Assembly: GCA_949291295.1 (NCBI GenBank)
Contig: CASEVE010000025.1
Location: forward strand, 1-58,970
Direction of reading: 5' to 3'
Source of the DNA: an uncultured Olsenella sp.
GTDB taxonomy: Bacteria; Actinomycetota; Coriobacteriia; Coriobacteriales; Atopobiaceae
DNA length: 58,970 nucleotides
Part shown: in pieces, positions 1 through 9,373 of the stretch
How positions within the stretch are numbered: the first letter of the stretch is position 1
Layout of the letters: the number at the start of each line of letters is the position of its first letter
Made by a program: the position numbers and the translations under genes
Notes under the pieces: model-generated
The model's input: only the letters and a program-made list of their open reading frames with translations
Database searches by the model: none
Told to the model about the DNA's origin: nothing

Positions 1-327
1 CGGCGCGCCGGTGATGATCATGCCGTCGAACCGTTCGCCGCGTATCTCGTCAAAGGTCTTGTAAAAAGCCTCCATATGCCCGCCGGGCACATGGCTGGCG
101 GCGTGGCTGGCGGTGTGCAGCAAGGTCAGCTGCACCTGCAGCGGGCTGTTGGCCAGCAGGCGCGCCAGCTGGGTCTCGGTGGCTATTTTGGTGGGCATCA
201 GGTTCAGCGCCACGATGCGCAGCGGCCGGATGTGCTGGGTGCGGGCCCGGCGCTTGTGCATCACGAACACGTTCTCGCTGCCCAGCACCCCGTAGGCGGG
301 CAATGTTTTGGGGATGATGAGGGGCAC
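1..327 (-). CDS. metA: Homoserine O-acyltransferase MetA, N-terminal part (cut by window edge)
   Basis: The first 109 codons of a MetA-family homoserine O-succinyl/acetyltransferase, which activates homoserine for methionine synthesis. The translation opens MPLIIPKTLPAYGVL, continues through ALNLMPTKIATETQ and ends at ITGAP, all hallmark MetA segments; the catalytic Cys and His-Glu lie beyond the window. The start is GTG at 327-325, preceded at good spacing by an AAGGAGAG ribosome site. It begins 29 bp after the metY stop on the same strand, so the two are probably one operon: MetA makes the acyl-homoserine that MetY sulfhydrylates. The longer open frame at 50-346 on the same strand is a shadow of this gene. 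Whether it uses succinyl- or acetyl-CoA cannot be told from this part. Confidence 0.9.
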   Translation of the reverse strand, partial: MPLIIPKTLPAYGVLGSENVFVMHKRRARTQHIRPLRIVALNLMPTKIATETQLARLLANSPLQVQLTLLHTASHAASHVPGGHMEAFYKTFDEIRGERFDGMIITGAP

Positions 328-356
328 TCTGCCGCTCTCCTTTCAAATGGAAATGG

Positions 357-1640
357 TCAAACCTGCTCCAGCGCCTGGGCGATGTCGGCGATGAGGTCGC
401 GGCTGTCCTCCAGGCCGCAGCTGAAGCGGACGAGGTCCGGGCTCACGCCGGCGGCGGCCAGCTCCTCGTCGTTCATCTGGCGGTGCGTCGCGGAGGCCGG
501 GTGCAGGCAGCAGGTGCGGGCGTCGGCCACGTGCGTCTCGATGGCGGCAAGACGCAGGGCGGCCATGAACTTCTCGGCAGCCGCGCGACCGCCGGCAAGC
601 TCAAAGGAGACCACGCCGGAGCCACCCTCGGGCAGGTACTTCTGGGCGAGCGTGTAGTAAGGATCGCTCGGCAGGTGCGGGAAGCGCACCGAAGTCACCT
701 TATCGGAGCCCTCGAGGAACTCAGCCACGGCAAGGCCGTTCTTGAAGTGCTGCGGCATGCGCACGTGCAGGCTCTCGAGGCCCATGTTGAGGTAGAACGC
801 GTTCTGCGGGCTCTGGATGGAGCCGAGGTCGCGCATGAGCTGCGAGGTGGCCTTGGTGATGAAGGCGCCGGCCTGACCGAACTTCTCGGCGTAGACGATG
901 CCGTGGTAGGACTCGTCCGGGGTGGTGAGGCCGGGGAACTTGTCCGCGTGCGCCATCCAGTCAAAGTTGCCGGAGTCCACGATGGCACCGCCCACGCCCA
1001 CGCCGTGGCCGTCCATGTACTTGGTGGTGGAGTGGATCACGATGTCCGCGCCCCACTCGATGGGGCGGCAGAAGACCGGCGTGGGGAAGGTGTTGTCCAC
1101 GATCAGCGGCACACCGTGGTCGTGGGCCGCCTTGGCAAAGCGCTCGATGTCCAGAACGTCAAGCGCGGGGTTGGCAATCGTCTCGCCAAAGACGGCGCGC
1201 GTATTGGGGCGGAAGGCCGCCGCGAGCTCCTCCTCGCTGCACTCGGGCGAGACAAACGTGGACTCGACGCCCATCTTGGCCATGGTGTGCGCGATGAGGT
1301 TGTACGTACCACCGTAGATGGCCGAGCTCGCCACAATGTGGCTGCCCGCCTCGCAGATGTTGAAGAGCGCGAAGAAGTTGGCCGCCTGGCCAGAGCTCGT
1401 GAGCATGGCCGCAGCGCCGCCCTCGAGCGCGCAGATCTTGGCCGCCACGGCGTCGTTGGTGGGGTTCTGGAGGCGCGTGTAGAAGTAGCCCTCGGCCTCC
1501 AGGTCAAAGAGCTGGCCCATGTGCTCGGACGTGGCGTACTTGAAGGTGGTGGACTGAACGATGGGAATCTGGCGCGGCTCGCCGTCGCCGGGCGTGTAGC
1601 CGGCCTGGACGCAGCGGGTCGCGATGGTCTGGTCTGCCAT
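357..1640 (-). CDS. metY: O-acetylhomoserine sulfhydrylase (Cys/Met metabolism PLP enzyme)
   Basis: A 427-residue PLP-dependent enzyme of the Cys/Met metabolism family, predicted to make homocysteine from O-acetylhomoserine and sulfide. Seen: N-terminal TIATRCVQAGYTPGDGEPRQ, the YTRLQNPTNDAVAAKI segment, the substrate-binding SSGQAANF stretch, and the Schiff-base lysine in HSTTKYMDGHG. The length fits the OAH-sulfhydrylase subgroup, which is longer than cystathionine gamma-synthase (about 380). I start at MADQTIATR (1640) because AAAGGATTATC lies just upstream; the open frame extends to 1778 but only through repeat-like intergenic sequence. It is followed at 29 bp by metA. Confidence 0.93.
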   Translation of the reverse strand: MADQTIATRCVQAGYTPGDGEPRQIPIVQSTTFKYATSEHMGQLFDLEAEGYFYTRLQNPTNDAVAAKICALEGGAAAMLTSSGQAANFFALFNICEAGSHIVASSAIYGGTYNLIAHTMAKMGVESTFVSPECSEEELAAAFRPNTRAVFGETIANPALDVLDIERFAKAAHDHGVPLIVDNTFPTPVFCRPIEWGADIVIHSTTKYMDGHGVGVGGAIVDSGNFDWMAHADKFPGLTTPDESYHGIVYAEKFGQAGAFITKATSQLMRDLGSIQSPQNAFYLNMGLESLHVRMPQHFKNGLAVAEFLEGSDKVTSVRFPHLPSDPYYTLAQKYLPEGGSGVVSFELAGGRAAAEKFMAALRLAAIETHVADARTCCLHPASATHRQMNDEELAAAGVSPDLVRFSCGLEDSRDLIADIAQALEQV

Positions 1641-1937
1641 GATAATCCTTTCTTTTGGGTTCACCCATGATACCCCAGGCGCCACTCGGGCAGTCGCGGC
1701 TTGAGTGGGCGCATCTGGGGTAGCCACGGCCTGAGCGGGCGCAGAGTGAGTGGGCACAAAAATCAAACCATCGGCCATCAGGTTGCTTGTGTGGGCACTT
1801 ACGACCTGCGGTTCTTCTCGGCAGCGGACTTAAGTGGGCACGACTGGTTTCAAAGTTGTGCCCACTCAAGTCAGGTGGAGGCAAGGTCGGAGCAGGATGG
1901 AGGCAAGGTGAGGTCGGCGAGAAGAACGCACCGGCCG
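1641..1937. repeat. Intergenic array of GTGGGCAC-type boxes between fumC and metY
   Basis: This gap contains repeated boxes of the form TGAGTGGGCRC: near 1702, 1732, 1747, 1791 and 1834, followed by an inverted copy GTGCCCACTCAAG near 1858. Spacing is irregular (about 15-45 bp). One TTCTTCTCGGC word sits at 1812. No SAM riboswitch or T-box was recognised. The metY promoter must lie here but no convincing -35/-10 pair stood out. The direct-then-inverted layout matches the other arrays in the window, though the motif differs. Confidence 0.5.
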
Positions 1938-3335
1938 CTACACCATCTGCTCGGGGTGGAAGACCTCGTCAAAGCGCTCCGGAGTAAGGAGCCCCAGCTC
2001 CACGCAGGCCTTCTTGAGAGACGTTCCCTCCGCAAAGGCCTTCTTCGCCACGCGGGCGGCGTTGTCGTAGCCGATGTAGGGGTTGAGGCTCGTCACCAGC
2101 ATGAGCGAGCGGTGGAGGTTCTCGTCCATCTTCTCGCGGTTGGCCGTGATGCCCGAGGCGCAGCGCTCGTCAAAGGAGACGATCGCGTCCGCAAGCAGTC
2201 GCACGGACTGCAGGTAGTTGTAGGCAATCACAGGCATGAAGACGTTAAGCTCAAAGTTGCCCTGGGAGGCTGCCATGCCAATCGCGGCGTCGTTGCCCAT
2301 GACCTGAACGGCCACCATGGTAACGGCCTCGCACTGGGTGGGGTTGACCTTGCCCGGCATGATGGAGCTGCCCGGCTCGTTGGCCGGAATCGTGATCTCG
2401 CCCAAGCCGAGGCGCGGACCGCTCGCGAGCCATCGAACATCGTTGGCGATCTTCATCATGTTGGCAGCGAGCCCCTTCACGGCGCCGTGGGAGAACACGA
2501 GCGCATCCTTGCCGGTAAGCGCGCGGAACTTGTTGGGATCGGTCTCAAAGGGCAGGCCCGTGAGGCTGGTCAGCTCCGCGGCCACCTCCTCGTCAAAGCC
2601 CGCCGGGGCGTTGAGGCCCGTGCCCACGGCCGTGCCGCCCAGGGCCAGGCGATAAAGGCCCGGCATCGCGGCAAGAAGCTCCTCGCGCGAGCTCTCGAGA
2701 AGACCGCGCCAGCCAGAGATCTCCTGAGAGAAGGAGATGGGCACGGCATCCTGCAGGTGCGTGCGACCGCTCTTGACCACGCCCTCGTTTTCCGCCTCAA
2801 GGCGGCGCAGCGTGTCCACGAGCCGGTCGATTGCGGGCAGCAGGCGCTCTGTCACCGCCAGCGCGGCGGCCACGTGCATGGCTGTGGGGAAGGTGTCGTT
2901 GGACGACTGGCTCATGTTGATCGAGTCGTTGGGGTGAAGGGGCTTCTCCAGCGCCACGCCCTTCTTGGCGGCAAGCTGGTTTGCACGGTTGGCAAGAACC
3001 TCGTTCATGTTCATGTTTGACTGCGTGCCGGAGCCCGTCTGCCACACCACGAGCGGAAAGTCATTGTCATGCTGGCCGGCAAGCACCTCGTCAGCAGCGG
3101 CGCAGATGAGGTCGCGCGCCTCGGGCGCAAGGCGCCCCAGCGTGCAGTTGGCACGCGCCGCAGCCTTCTTCACCAGCGCAAACGCGTGTACGATCTCCTC
3201 GGGCATGCGCTCGGTGCCAATGGGAAAGTTCTCGTGGCTGCGCTCGGTCTGCGCGCCCCAGAGCGCATTTGCCGGCACGCGCATCTCGCCCATCGAGTCA
3301 CGCTCGATGCGCCACCCACCGTCCTTCTCGCTCAC
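1938..3335 (-). CDS. fumC: Class II fumarate hydratase
   Basis: A 465-residue fumarase of the aspartase/fumarase superfamily, interconverting fumarate and malate. Seen: the N-terminal ERDSMGEMRVPANALWGAQT, the GSGTQSNMNMNEV and HPNDSINMSQSSNDTFPTA substrate-site segments, GRTHLQDAVPI with its conserved His, and the superfamily signature GSSIMPGKVNPTQCE, whose loop carries the catalytic Ser. Full length, matching the usual 460-470 residues. Fumarase is favoured over aspartase by the overall pattern, but the two families are close. The SixA-CHAD gene stops 12 bp upstream on the same strand, so cotranscription is possible. Confidence 0.92.
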   Translation of the reverse strand: MSEKDGGWRIERDSMGEMRVPANALWGAQTERSHENFPIGTERMPEEIVHAFALVKKAAARANCTLGRLAPEARDLICAAADEVLAGQHDNDFPLVVWQTGSGTQSNMNMNEVLANRANQLAAKKGVALEKPLHPNDSINMSQSSNDTFPTAMHVAAALAVTERLLPAIDRLVDTLRRLEAENEGVVKSGRTHLQDAVPISFSQEISGWRGLLESSREELLAAMPGLYRLALGGTAVGTGLNAPAGFDEEVAAELTSLTGLPFETDPNKFRALTGKDALVFSHGAVKGLAANMMKIANDVRWLASGPRLGLGEITIPANEPGSSIMPGKVNPTQCEAVTMVAVQVMGNDAAIGMAASQGNFELNVFMPVIAYNYLQSVRLLADAIVSFDERCASGITANREKMDENLHRSLMLVTSLNPYIGYDNAARVAKKAFAEGTSLKKACVELGLLTPERFDEVFHPEQMV

Positions 3336-3347
3336 GCGAACGTCCTC

Positions 3348-4844
3348 CTAATCCTGTGGCTGCGACTCGGCCGACGTCTCCGGTGAGGTGGCCTCAGCCT
3401 GAGGCTCCTCGCTTCCCGACTCCGTCTCCTTTGGCGCAGCCTTTGTCTTCTTGTATTTCTTCTTGTCCTTGGATTCCTTCTTCTTTGCCTTGGACTTCTG
3501 CTCAAGCTCCAGTGCCGACTTCTTTGTGGCCTTCTCGGGGCGGGCGTCCGCCTCGCGGCGCTCGAGGCCAGAGGTGATGGCAGAGACCACCTCGGCCTGG
3601 TCGCGCGCAACGACGCCCAGGTCAGCGCGCACGCCGCGGAAGCGCGGGCTCTTGGAGCACTCGTCCGCAAGCTGCTTGTTGCTGCGCGCGTCCGAAAGGG
3701 CCCCAAGCTCGCGCTGAATCTCGTCAAGCGCCTCGCTCATCTGCGCGCGCTCGGCGCCAAGAACGTCCCCAAGACGCTCGGCGACGTAGTGCATCTCCTT
3801 TGCGTCGCGGCGCGCCACGTAAACGGCGTCGCCATCGCGCAGGTCAAGGCCAAAGAGGTCCTCGTCGACCTCATTGAAGAGCTGGTCAAAGCGCTCTTTG
3901 AAGTCCTGTGAGCTGAGCCCGCGCTCCGCCACCTTTGACTTCCAGCTCAGCTGCCCGAGGTCGCGCGCGAGCCCCTTGAGCTCCTTGAGCGAGTGCTGCT
4001 TGCGCATGTGCGTGACAAACGAGGAGCACTCGAGAGCGCGCTCCTTGGCGCAGGCCATCGGAAGGAGGCTGTTCTCGCCAAGCTCACCGCTCTCCACGAG
4101 GCCGTCCACGGTCTCGGAGAGAATGTCGAGGGCCCTCAGATGCGCAGACGCAACCTGAAGCTCCTTGAGCGTGTGCTCGCAGCGGCGGTTCTGCTTCTTG
4201 GACTGCCAGGGCTCCAAAAACTGCAGCAGGGAACGCACGCGGCGCAGGGAGACCCTGAAGTCCAGGAGTGCCTTCGAGTCGTCCGAATTGGCGAGAAACG
4301 CATCGGCGCAGGACACGAGGTCGGAGGTTGCGCCCGAAAGGCCCCGCTCGACGAGCGCAAGCTCCTCCCACGAGGCAACCTCTGGCCCGGCCACAAACCA
4401 GCGCAGGACGCCGCGACCGATGGGAACCTCAAGAAGGTCGATGGCCACGGCGGTTCCCTTGCCAAACGGGGGACACGTGCCGAGCAGGCGCCCTGCGAGC
4501 TGGTCGACAAACGGGGCGTGCCCGACCGCGATGACGCAGAGGGCGTCTGCGGCCTTGAGCTCCGAGAAAAACGCCGAGACGTCCTGGGCGTAGAGGGACT
4601 GATGGACCTCGATGTCCTCCGTGCCAGCCGCGGCGGCAACGATCTCTGCGGTCTCAAGCGCGCGAACGGCGGGGCTACTCCAGACCGCGGGACGAACGTC
4701 GTCACCGAGAAGCGCAAATGTGCGCGGATACGCAACCCTCAGGGCACGAGCCCCCGAGGACGTGAGCCTGCGGTCCATATCTGCTCCGGTGGGCGAGCTT
4801 GCCTCCGGAGCTCCATGACGAACGAGTACCAGTATCTTGACCAT
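3348..4844 (-). CDS. SixA-type histidine phosphatase fused to a CHAD domain with a Lys-rich tail
   Basis: A 498-residue fusion. Residues 1 to about 160 are a histidine phosphatase (SixA/RHG branch): the VRHG motif gives the nucleophile His10 and VGHAP the second His109. Residues about 195-420 look like a CHAD domain: helical, with conserved His/Lys/Arg (VSLRRVRSLLQFLEPW, KSKKQNRRCEH, DAKEMHYVAERLGD). CHAD domains are known to bind polyphosphate. The last ~80 residues are low complexity, first Lys-rich then Glu/Ser/Pro-rich. The start at 4844 is supported by GGGGGAGAC just upstream. A role in phosphoryl or polyphosphate metabolism is inferred; the substrate is unknown. Its stop is 12 bp before fumC. 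Confidence 0.8.
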   Translation of the reverse strand: MVKILVLVRHGAPEASSPTGADMDRRLTSSGARALRVAYPRTFALLGDDVRPAVWSSPAVRALETAEIVAAAAGTEDIEVHQSLYAQDVSAFFSELKAADALCVIAVGHAPFVDQLAGRLLGTCPPFGKGTAVAIDLLEVPIGRGVLRWFVAGPEVASWEELALVERGLSGATSDLVSCADAFLANSDDSKALLDFRVSLRRVRSLLQFLEPWQSKKQNRRCEHTLKELQVASAHLRALDILSETVDGLVESGELGENSLLPMACAKERALECSSFVTHMRKQHSLKELKGLARDLGQLSWKSKVAERGLSSQDFKERFDQLFNEVDEDLFGLDLRDGDAVYVARRDAKEMHYVAERLGDVLGAERAQMSEALDEIQRELGALSDARSNKQLADECSKSPRFRGVRADLGVVARDQAEVVSAITSGLERREADARPEKATKKSALELEQKSKAKKKESKDKKKYKKTKAAPKETESGSEEPQAEATSPETSAESQPQD

Positions 4845-4933
4845 GTCTCCCCCGTTCTTCGAACCATAGACAAGAGACCAGCATAGCAATTCTCCGCTCG
4901 CCGATTTCTCGGGTGCGGGGAACGGTCCCGAGC

Positions 4934-6718
4934 CTACTCCACGCCGTCGGGCTCGATGGGCTCCTCGTCAGGGTCAATCGGCTCCTCATCGAGCTCGATG
5001 GACTCCTCGTCAGGCCCCTCGGCCTTGCCCTCAAGCGCCCGCGCTTCTCGCGCCTCCTGGAACTTCTCGCGCATCGTGGGGTTTTTCCACGTGAGCTTGC
5101 GGATGGTGAGCTCCTCGGCCTTCTTGTTGGCAAGGCGCAGCTGGTTCTCCGAGGAGGTGAGGCTCTCCTTGACGCGCTGGAGATCGGCTATTGCCTTGTC
5201 GATGTCCTTGATTGCAGCATCAAACTTGCGGCTCGCCGTGGTGTAGTTCTTGCCAAAGCCGTCCTTGAACTTTTCGAGCGCGTCTTCGAAGTGCGTGATG
5301 TCGATGTTCTGCTGCCTGATCTCAGCGAGCTCGCGACGATAGCCGTGGGCGTTCTCCGCGGCGTTTCTCAGCAGCGTGATCATGGGGATGAAGAACTGGG
5401 GGCGGATGACGTACATCTTCTCGTACTCATAGGAGACGTCCACGATGCCCGCGTTGTAGAGCTCGCTCTCCGGCTCGAGCAACGAGACGAGCACGGCATA
5501 CTCGCACCTCTTGTTGCGACGGTCCTGATCGAGCTTCTTGAAGAAGTCGGAGTTCTTGTGCCGGCTGCGCGCCGCCGAGGCGTCTTCCTCGTTTTTCATC
5601 TCAAACATGATGGAGACGACCTCGACGCCGTCCTCGTCCACCTCACGGAAGACGTAATCGCCCTTGGAGCCGTCCACGACGTCATTGTCCTTGTGGAACT
5701 CCGCGGCACGAAATCCCAGGCTGCGCCAGCGATTGAACTCCATCTCGCAGTGCTGCTCAAGGGTCTCCCCAATGAGCTTGGTTGAGAGGCGGGCCCTCTG
5801 GTTGCGAAGGCGCTCGAGCTCGTCCTCGCGCTCGCGGATGGTCTGGTCCTTGTAGTTGGCCTGCTCGACGAGCTGCTGCTTGAGGGAGGCCTCCACCTGG
5901 TCGCGCTCGAGCTTGGCAGCGCTCACCTGGCCCTCAAGCTCAACGATGCGCTGGTCCTGTCTGCTTGTTGCCTCGGTGACGGCAAGGGCCTTCTCGGTTG
6001 CAAAGGATTCCTCACGGGCCTTGACCTGGGCTTCAAGCTCCGCGATGCGCGCCTTGGACTCCGCGAGGGCACGCTCGCCCTTTGTCGCGGCCTCGGCAAG
6101 GGCTCGGTCGCGCTCGGCGGCTGCGGCGGCGAGGGCGCGGTCGCGCTCGGCGGTGGCTTCCAGGAGCGCGCGGTCGCGTTCGGCGGCAGCCTCGGCGAGG
6201 GCGCGCTCGCTCCTTGCGGTGGCCTCGGCGAGGACCCGGTCCTTCTCGGCGAGCTGCTGCTCCTTTTCGGCGGCAGCCTCCAGAAGGGCGCGATCGCGCT
6301 CGGCGAGGGCGCGGTCCTTCTCGGCAATCTTCTTGTCCTTCTCGGCAAGAGCGTGCTCAAGGGCCTTCTCGGCAGTGACCCGCGCAAGCTCCACCGACTC
6401 CGCGCCCTTCTCAACCTGAGAGCGCAGCTGGGCGAGCTCGGCGTCCTTCTCGGCGATGGCATCACGAGCGCTGTTTTGTGCCGCCGCGAGCTTTGCCTGG
6501 AGCTCCTCACGCTCGCGGGCAGCGGCATCCTGCAGCTTACGCTCTGCCTGAGCGACTGCCGCTGAGACCTCGCTCTCGCGCGACTGGCGCATAAGCTCAA
6601 CGCGCGAGGCTATCTCCTTGTCAAATTCTGCGTCGCGCACTTGCCGCACGATCTGCGCGTACTCAGACTCGTCAACCTGAAAGATTTCCCCACAGTGTGG
6701 GCACCTGATCTCGGCCAT
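4934..6718 (-). CDS. DUF2130 protein with N-terminal zinc ribbon and long coiled coil
   Basis: A 594-residue protein. The first 15 residues (MAEIRCPHCGEIFQVD) form a CPHC zinc-ribbon half. Residues about 25-290 are predicted coiled coil made of degenerate AERDRALLEA-type repeats, clearly from internal duplication. Residues about 300-500 match the DUF2130 core (GETLEQHCEMEFN, KGDYVFRE, FEMKNE, YAVLVSLLEPES). The core resembles a PD-(D/E)XK nuclease-like fold, with E and D-G-E residues in plausible places, so DNA or RNA processing is possible but unproven. The tail is very acidic with PDEEPIEP-like repeats. Start chosen at MAEIRCP (6718), the natural start of the zinc ribbon. Confidence 0.8.
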   Translation of the reverse strand: MAEIRCPHCGEIFQVDESEYAQIVRQVRDAEFDKEIASRVELMRQSRESEVSAAVAQAERKLQDAAAREREELQAKLAAAQNSARDAIAEKDAELAQLRSQVEKGAESVELARVTAEKALEHALAEKDKKIAEKDRALAERDRALLEAAAEKEQQLAEKDRVLAEATARSERALAEAAAERDRALLEATAERDRALAAAAAERDRALAEAATKGERALAESKARIAELEAQVKAREESFATEKALAVTEATSRQDQRIVELEGQVSAAKLERDQVEASLKQQLVEQANYKDQTIREREDELERLRNQRARLSTKLIGETLEQHCEMEFNRWRSLGFRAAEFHKDNDVVDGSKGDYVFREVDEDGVEVVSIMFEMKNEEDASAARSRHKNSDFFKKLDQDRRNKRCEYAVLVSLLEPESELYNAGIVDVSYEYEKMYVIRPQFFIPMITLLRNAAENAHGYRRELAEIRQQNIDITHFEDALEKFKDGFGKNYTTASRKFDAAIKDIDKAIADLQRVKESLTSSENQLRLANKKAEELTIRKLTWKNPTMREKFQEAREARALEGKAEGPDEESIELDEEPIDPDEEPIEPDGVE

Positions 6719-7040
6719 GGCATCCTCCGTTTCCCTTGCCCCTAGGGTAGCGCACTCCCCGGACAAAATTGGCTGTCCCTCTTCACCTCATCCACCAGCG
6801 GCTTTTTTGATCTAGCCATTTTAAACGCGCGAGCCGCCGCCAACCGGAAACCCGACCACCAACAGGTGCGGACGACGAGAAGAACGGATTCAGCGCTCTA
6901 TTGGTGACAGGAAATCCGGTCACCAACGAAGTCGGACAGGGAGAAGAACGGAGCTGGAGGTCTGTTGGTAACCGTATATCCGGTCACCAACAGCAGCGGG
7001 GCGGAGGCGCGGGATACACAGCCGAGACGATCGGGGGCGC
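6719..7040. repeat. 64-bp tandem intergenic repeat with GGTCACCAAC palindromes
   Basis: Between the DUF2130 start and the next array lies a tandem repeat with exact 64-bp period: ACCAAC at 6858, 6922 and 6986; TTGGT at 6901 and 6965; GAGAAGAACGG at 6877 and 6941. Each unit holds a TTGGTGAC half and a GGTCACCAA half that are inverted relative to each other. Nothing here looks coding. The DUF2130 promoter should be in 6719-6840; no clear consensus was found. Confidence 0.65.
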
Positions 7041-7260
7041 GTCCCCGAAAACGAAGCTGTGTCGCAAAATGTCCCCGAAAGCGGAGCCGTGGCACGCGAG
7101 ACCCCCTCGGTCGGTGCCACAGCGCCACTTTTGGGAACGCGTTCCTGGGTGTTCCCGAAAGTCGAGCTGTGGCACGGAATGTCCCCAAAAACGAAGCTGT
7201 GGCACGTGAAACCTCCTCGATTCGCGCCACAGCGCCACTTTTGGGAACGCCCAGCGAGAA
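7041..7260. repeat. Intergenic array with 110-bp duplication of GTGGCAC/GTGCCAC elements
   Basis: Six copies of a ~27-bp element (consensus start GTCCCCGAAA, end GCTGTGGCAC) occur here. GTGGCAC-like ends lie at 7059, 7089, 7169 and 7199 in one orientation and GTGCCAC at 7114 and 7224 in the other. Direct neighbours are 30 bp apart, and the block of two direct plus one inverted copies is duplicated at a 110-bp offset (7089 to 7199; 7114 to 7224). It sits downstream of the FIVAR gene stop on the minus strand. Confidence 0.65.
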
Positions 7261-7351
7261 GGGCCGGCGAGAAGAGCGCGAGACGGAAGGGGGCCGCCGG
7301 GCTGACGCCCGACGGCCCCTGGGGGTCGGTCAGGGGGTTGGCCCTGCAGGC

Positions 7352-9373
7352 CTACTTGTCGGCGGGGGTCACGCCGTACCAGGCGATTCCCTCGGCCACC
7401 CAGCCGAGCCCGACGAGCGCGTCGTTCTCGGCGCGGTCGGGCGTGTAGTTGTGGGTGCCGGTCTCGGCGTGGGGGTTGTACTGGCGCCAGATCTCCACGG
7501 CGCCGTCGGAGCCGGGGTCGGCGGAGAACCAGCAGCGGCCCTCGCCCCTCCAGCCGAGCCCCTGCAGGGCCTCGTACTCGTGGGCGTCCAGGGTGTAGTG
7601 GTGGTCGCCGCCGTCGACGTAGGTGTTGTAGAGGCGCATGACCTCGTCGCCCTCATCGGGGGCGTACCAGCCGATTCCCTCGAAGGCCCAGCCGACCCTC
7701 ACGAGGACGTCGCGCTCCTCGGAGCTCGCGGTGTAGAAGTGCTCGCCGGTCCACCTGTTGTACAGGCGGTACATCTCCTGCTCGGAGGCGGGCTCGGGCT
7801 CCGGCTCATCGGTCCCGCCGTGGTTCTTCCCAACAAGCGAGTCCATTGCCTTCAGCAGGTTCTGCGCAGCCTCGTCAACCTCGGCCTGCGTGGTAGACAC
7901 CGCGTCGCGCACCTCAAGAGCCCGCTCGTAGGCCTCCGCAAAGGCAGACCAGGAGTCCTCGGTGTAGTCGCCCTCCTGCTTGCCCTGCGCGGTCGCGATG
8001 AGGGAGAGCAGGTCGCTTCTGTCCAGACGGGCCTTCTCCAGCGCGTCGATCTTCTCGGCCAGGGCGCTGACAAGGGCATCGAGGTCGGCCTGGGAGATCT
8101 TGCTCGTGTCCACTGCCTTAGCCGCATCGCGTGCAGCCACAAACTCCGCCCATGTGTCCTTGTCGTAGGAGGACTCGTCCAGGCCCTCAGCCCTTGCGAG
8201 CTCCCGCTCAAGCACGGAGGCGTCGATTCTGATAACGGAGGCCATGAACTCGTCCTTGGCCGCGGCAAGGTCGGAGGTCGCCGCGTCAACGGCCGCGGCG
8301 TCACCGCCCGCCGCCTCGTATGCGGCACGCGCGGACTCGATGGCCGCGCTCAGCTTGTCCGCCGCAGCTTGCGGATACTGACCGTCAAAGTCGCCAATCT
8401 CAGCGCCGTCCAGAAGCTCCTCAACCTGGGCAATCGTCACCTCAAAGCGATCGGTCTCGTCAAGGGATGCCAGTGCCGCGTCGCACGCCGCACCAAGCTT
8501 CTCGGCAGCCGAATCGAGGTCTGCCTGGGTAACGTCACCATAGGACTCGGCAACCTGCTTAGCCGCGGCAAGCTCATCCTTGAGCGTTGCGGCAACCTTC
8601 TCGAGGCCCTGCTGCTCGAGCGCAGAGACCAGCGTCTCGGCATCATCGATGCCCACATAGAGGGAGTTGCGGTCGAGCGAGACAAAGCCCTCGTGATAGA
8701 ACGTCGAAGTGGCGTCGCTCACCTTGGCCGACCACTCGGCAACCTCAAGCGAGTTGAGACCGCCCGAGATGGCCGCGTCCGCCTCGTCAAGGACGGCGAG
8801 AAGAGCGTCGCGCGCGGACTCGGAATAGTTGCCCGCAAACTCGCCGTAGGTAAGGCCCTCGAGGTAGTCGCGGACGGAGCTGATTTGGCTGACGAGCGAC
8901 GAGGTCACGTCCGCCTTGTACAGCATGATGTCGCTCACGCCCAGCTCTCCCTCGTTCAGGAAGGTAACGCGCACCTGGTCGGTAAACACGCTCTTGGAGA
9001 GGCGCGCCATCACGTTGGCCTTCATGCTCGTGCTGCTCGAGTAGTCAACCAGGGTCTTGAACTCGTCGGTGGGGTTCCCCTCGGCGTCCATGACGCGATA
9101 CTCCGCCTTGAAGCGCACCGGCAGGGACGACCCGTCCGTGGCAATGGCAAGCCCGCTCACCTAGTAGGTGCTCGGGTTGCCGTCTATGGCAAGCTCCGCG
9201 CCGTGGCCGTCGGCTGATGCGCCTGACGCGGTCAGACCAGCTATCTGGTCTGCGTGCGCCTCGGTGGCAAGCGCTGGAAACAGCGCCAAGGCCGCCCCTG
9301 CCGCTGCAAATGAAATGCAGGTCAGGGCATATTCAATTCTGTGCCTTGCCAAATGCGAACAATGCGTGCTCAC
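7352..9373 (-). pseudogene. Secreted FIVAR/DUF5648-repeat surface protein broken by an in-frame TAG
   Basis: One reading frame of 674 codons runs from a GTG at 9373 (perfect AAGGAGGG ribosome site) to the stop at 7352, interrupted only by a TAG at 9163-9161. Before the stop: a signal peptide (CISFAAAGAALALFPALATEAHA) and the start of a discoidin-like domain ending AIDGNPSTY. After it: the rest of that domain, several FIVAR-like helical modules (about 8500-7800), a Pro/Glu linker and three C-terminal repeats of the form YNxxTGEHFYTxxxxE...GW, as in DUF5648. Discoidin-like domains usually have Trp after ST-Y, so TGG to TAG is a simple explanation. No sorting signal or transmembrane anchor is visible. 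If intact it would be an extracellular glycan-binding protein. Confidence 0.75.

Noticed and set aside
50..346. 98-codon minus-strand open frame
   Set aside because: Wrong frame; the correct frame with GTG start at 327 encodes MetA.
1641..1937. SAM riboswitch or T-box before metY
   Set aside because: No characteristic core or terminator/antiterminator pair could be drawn.
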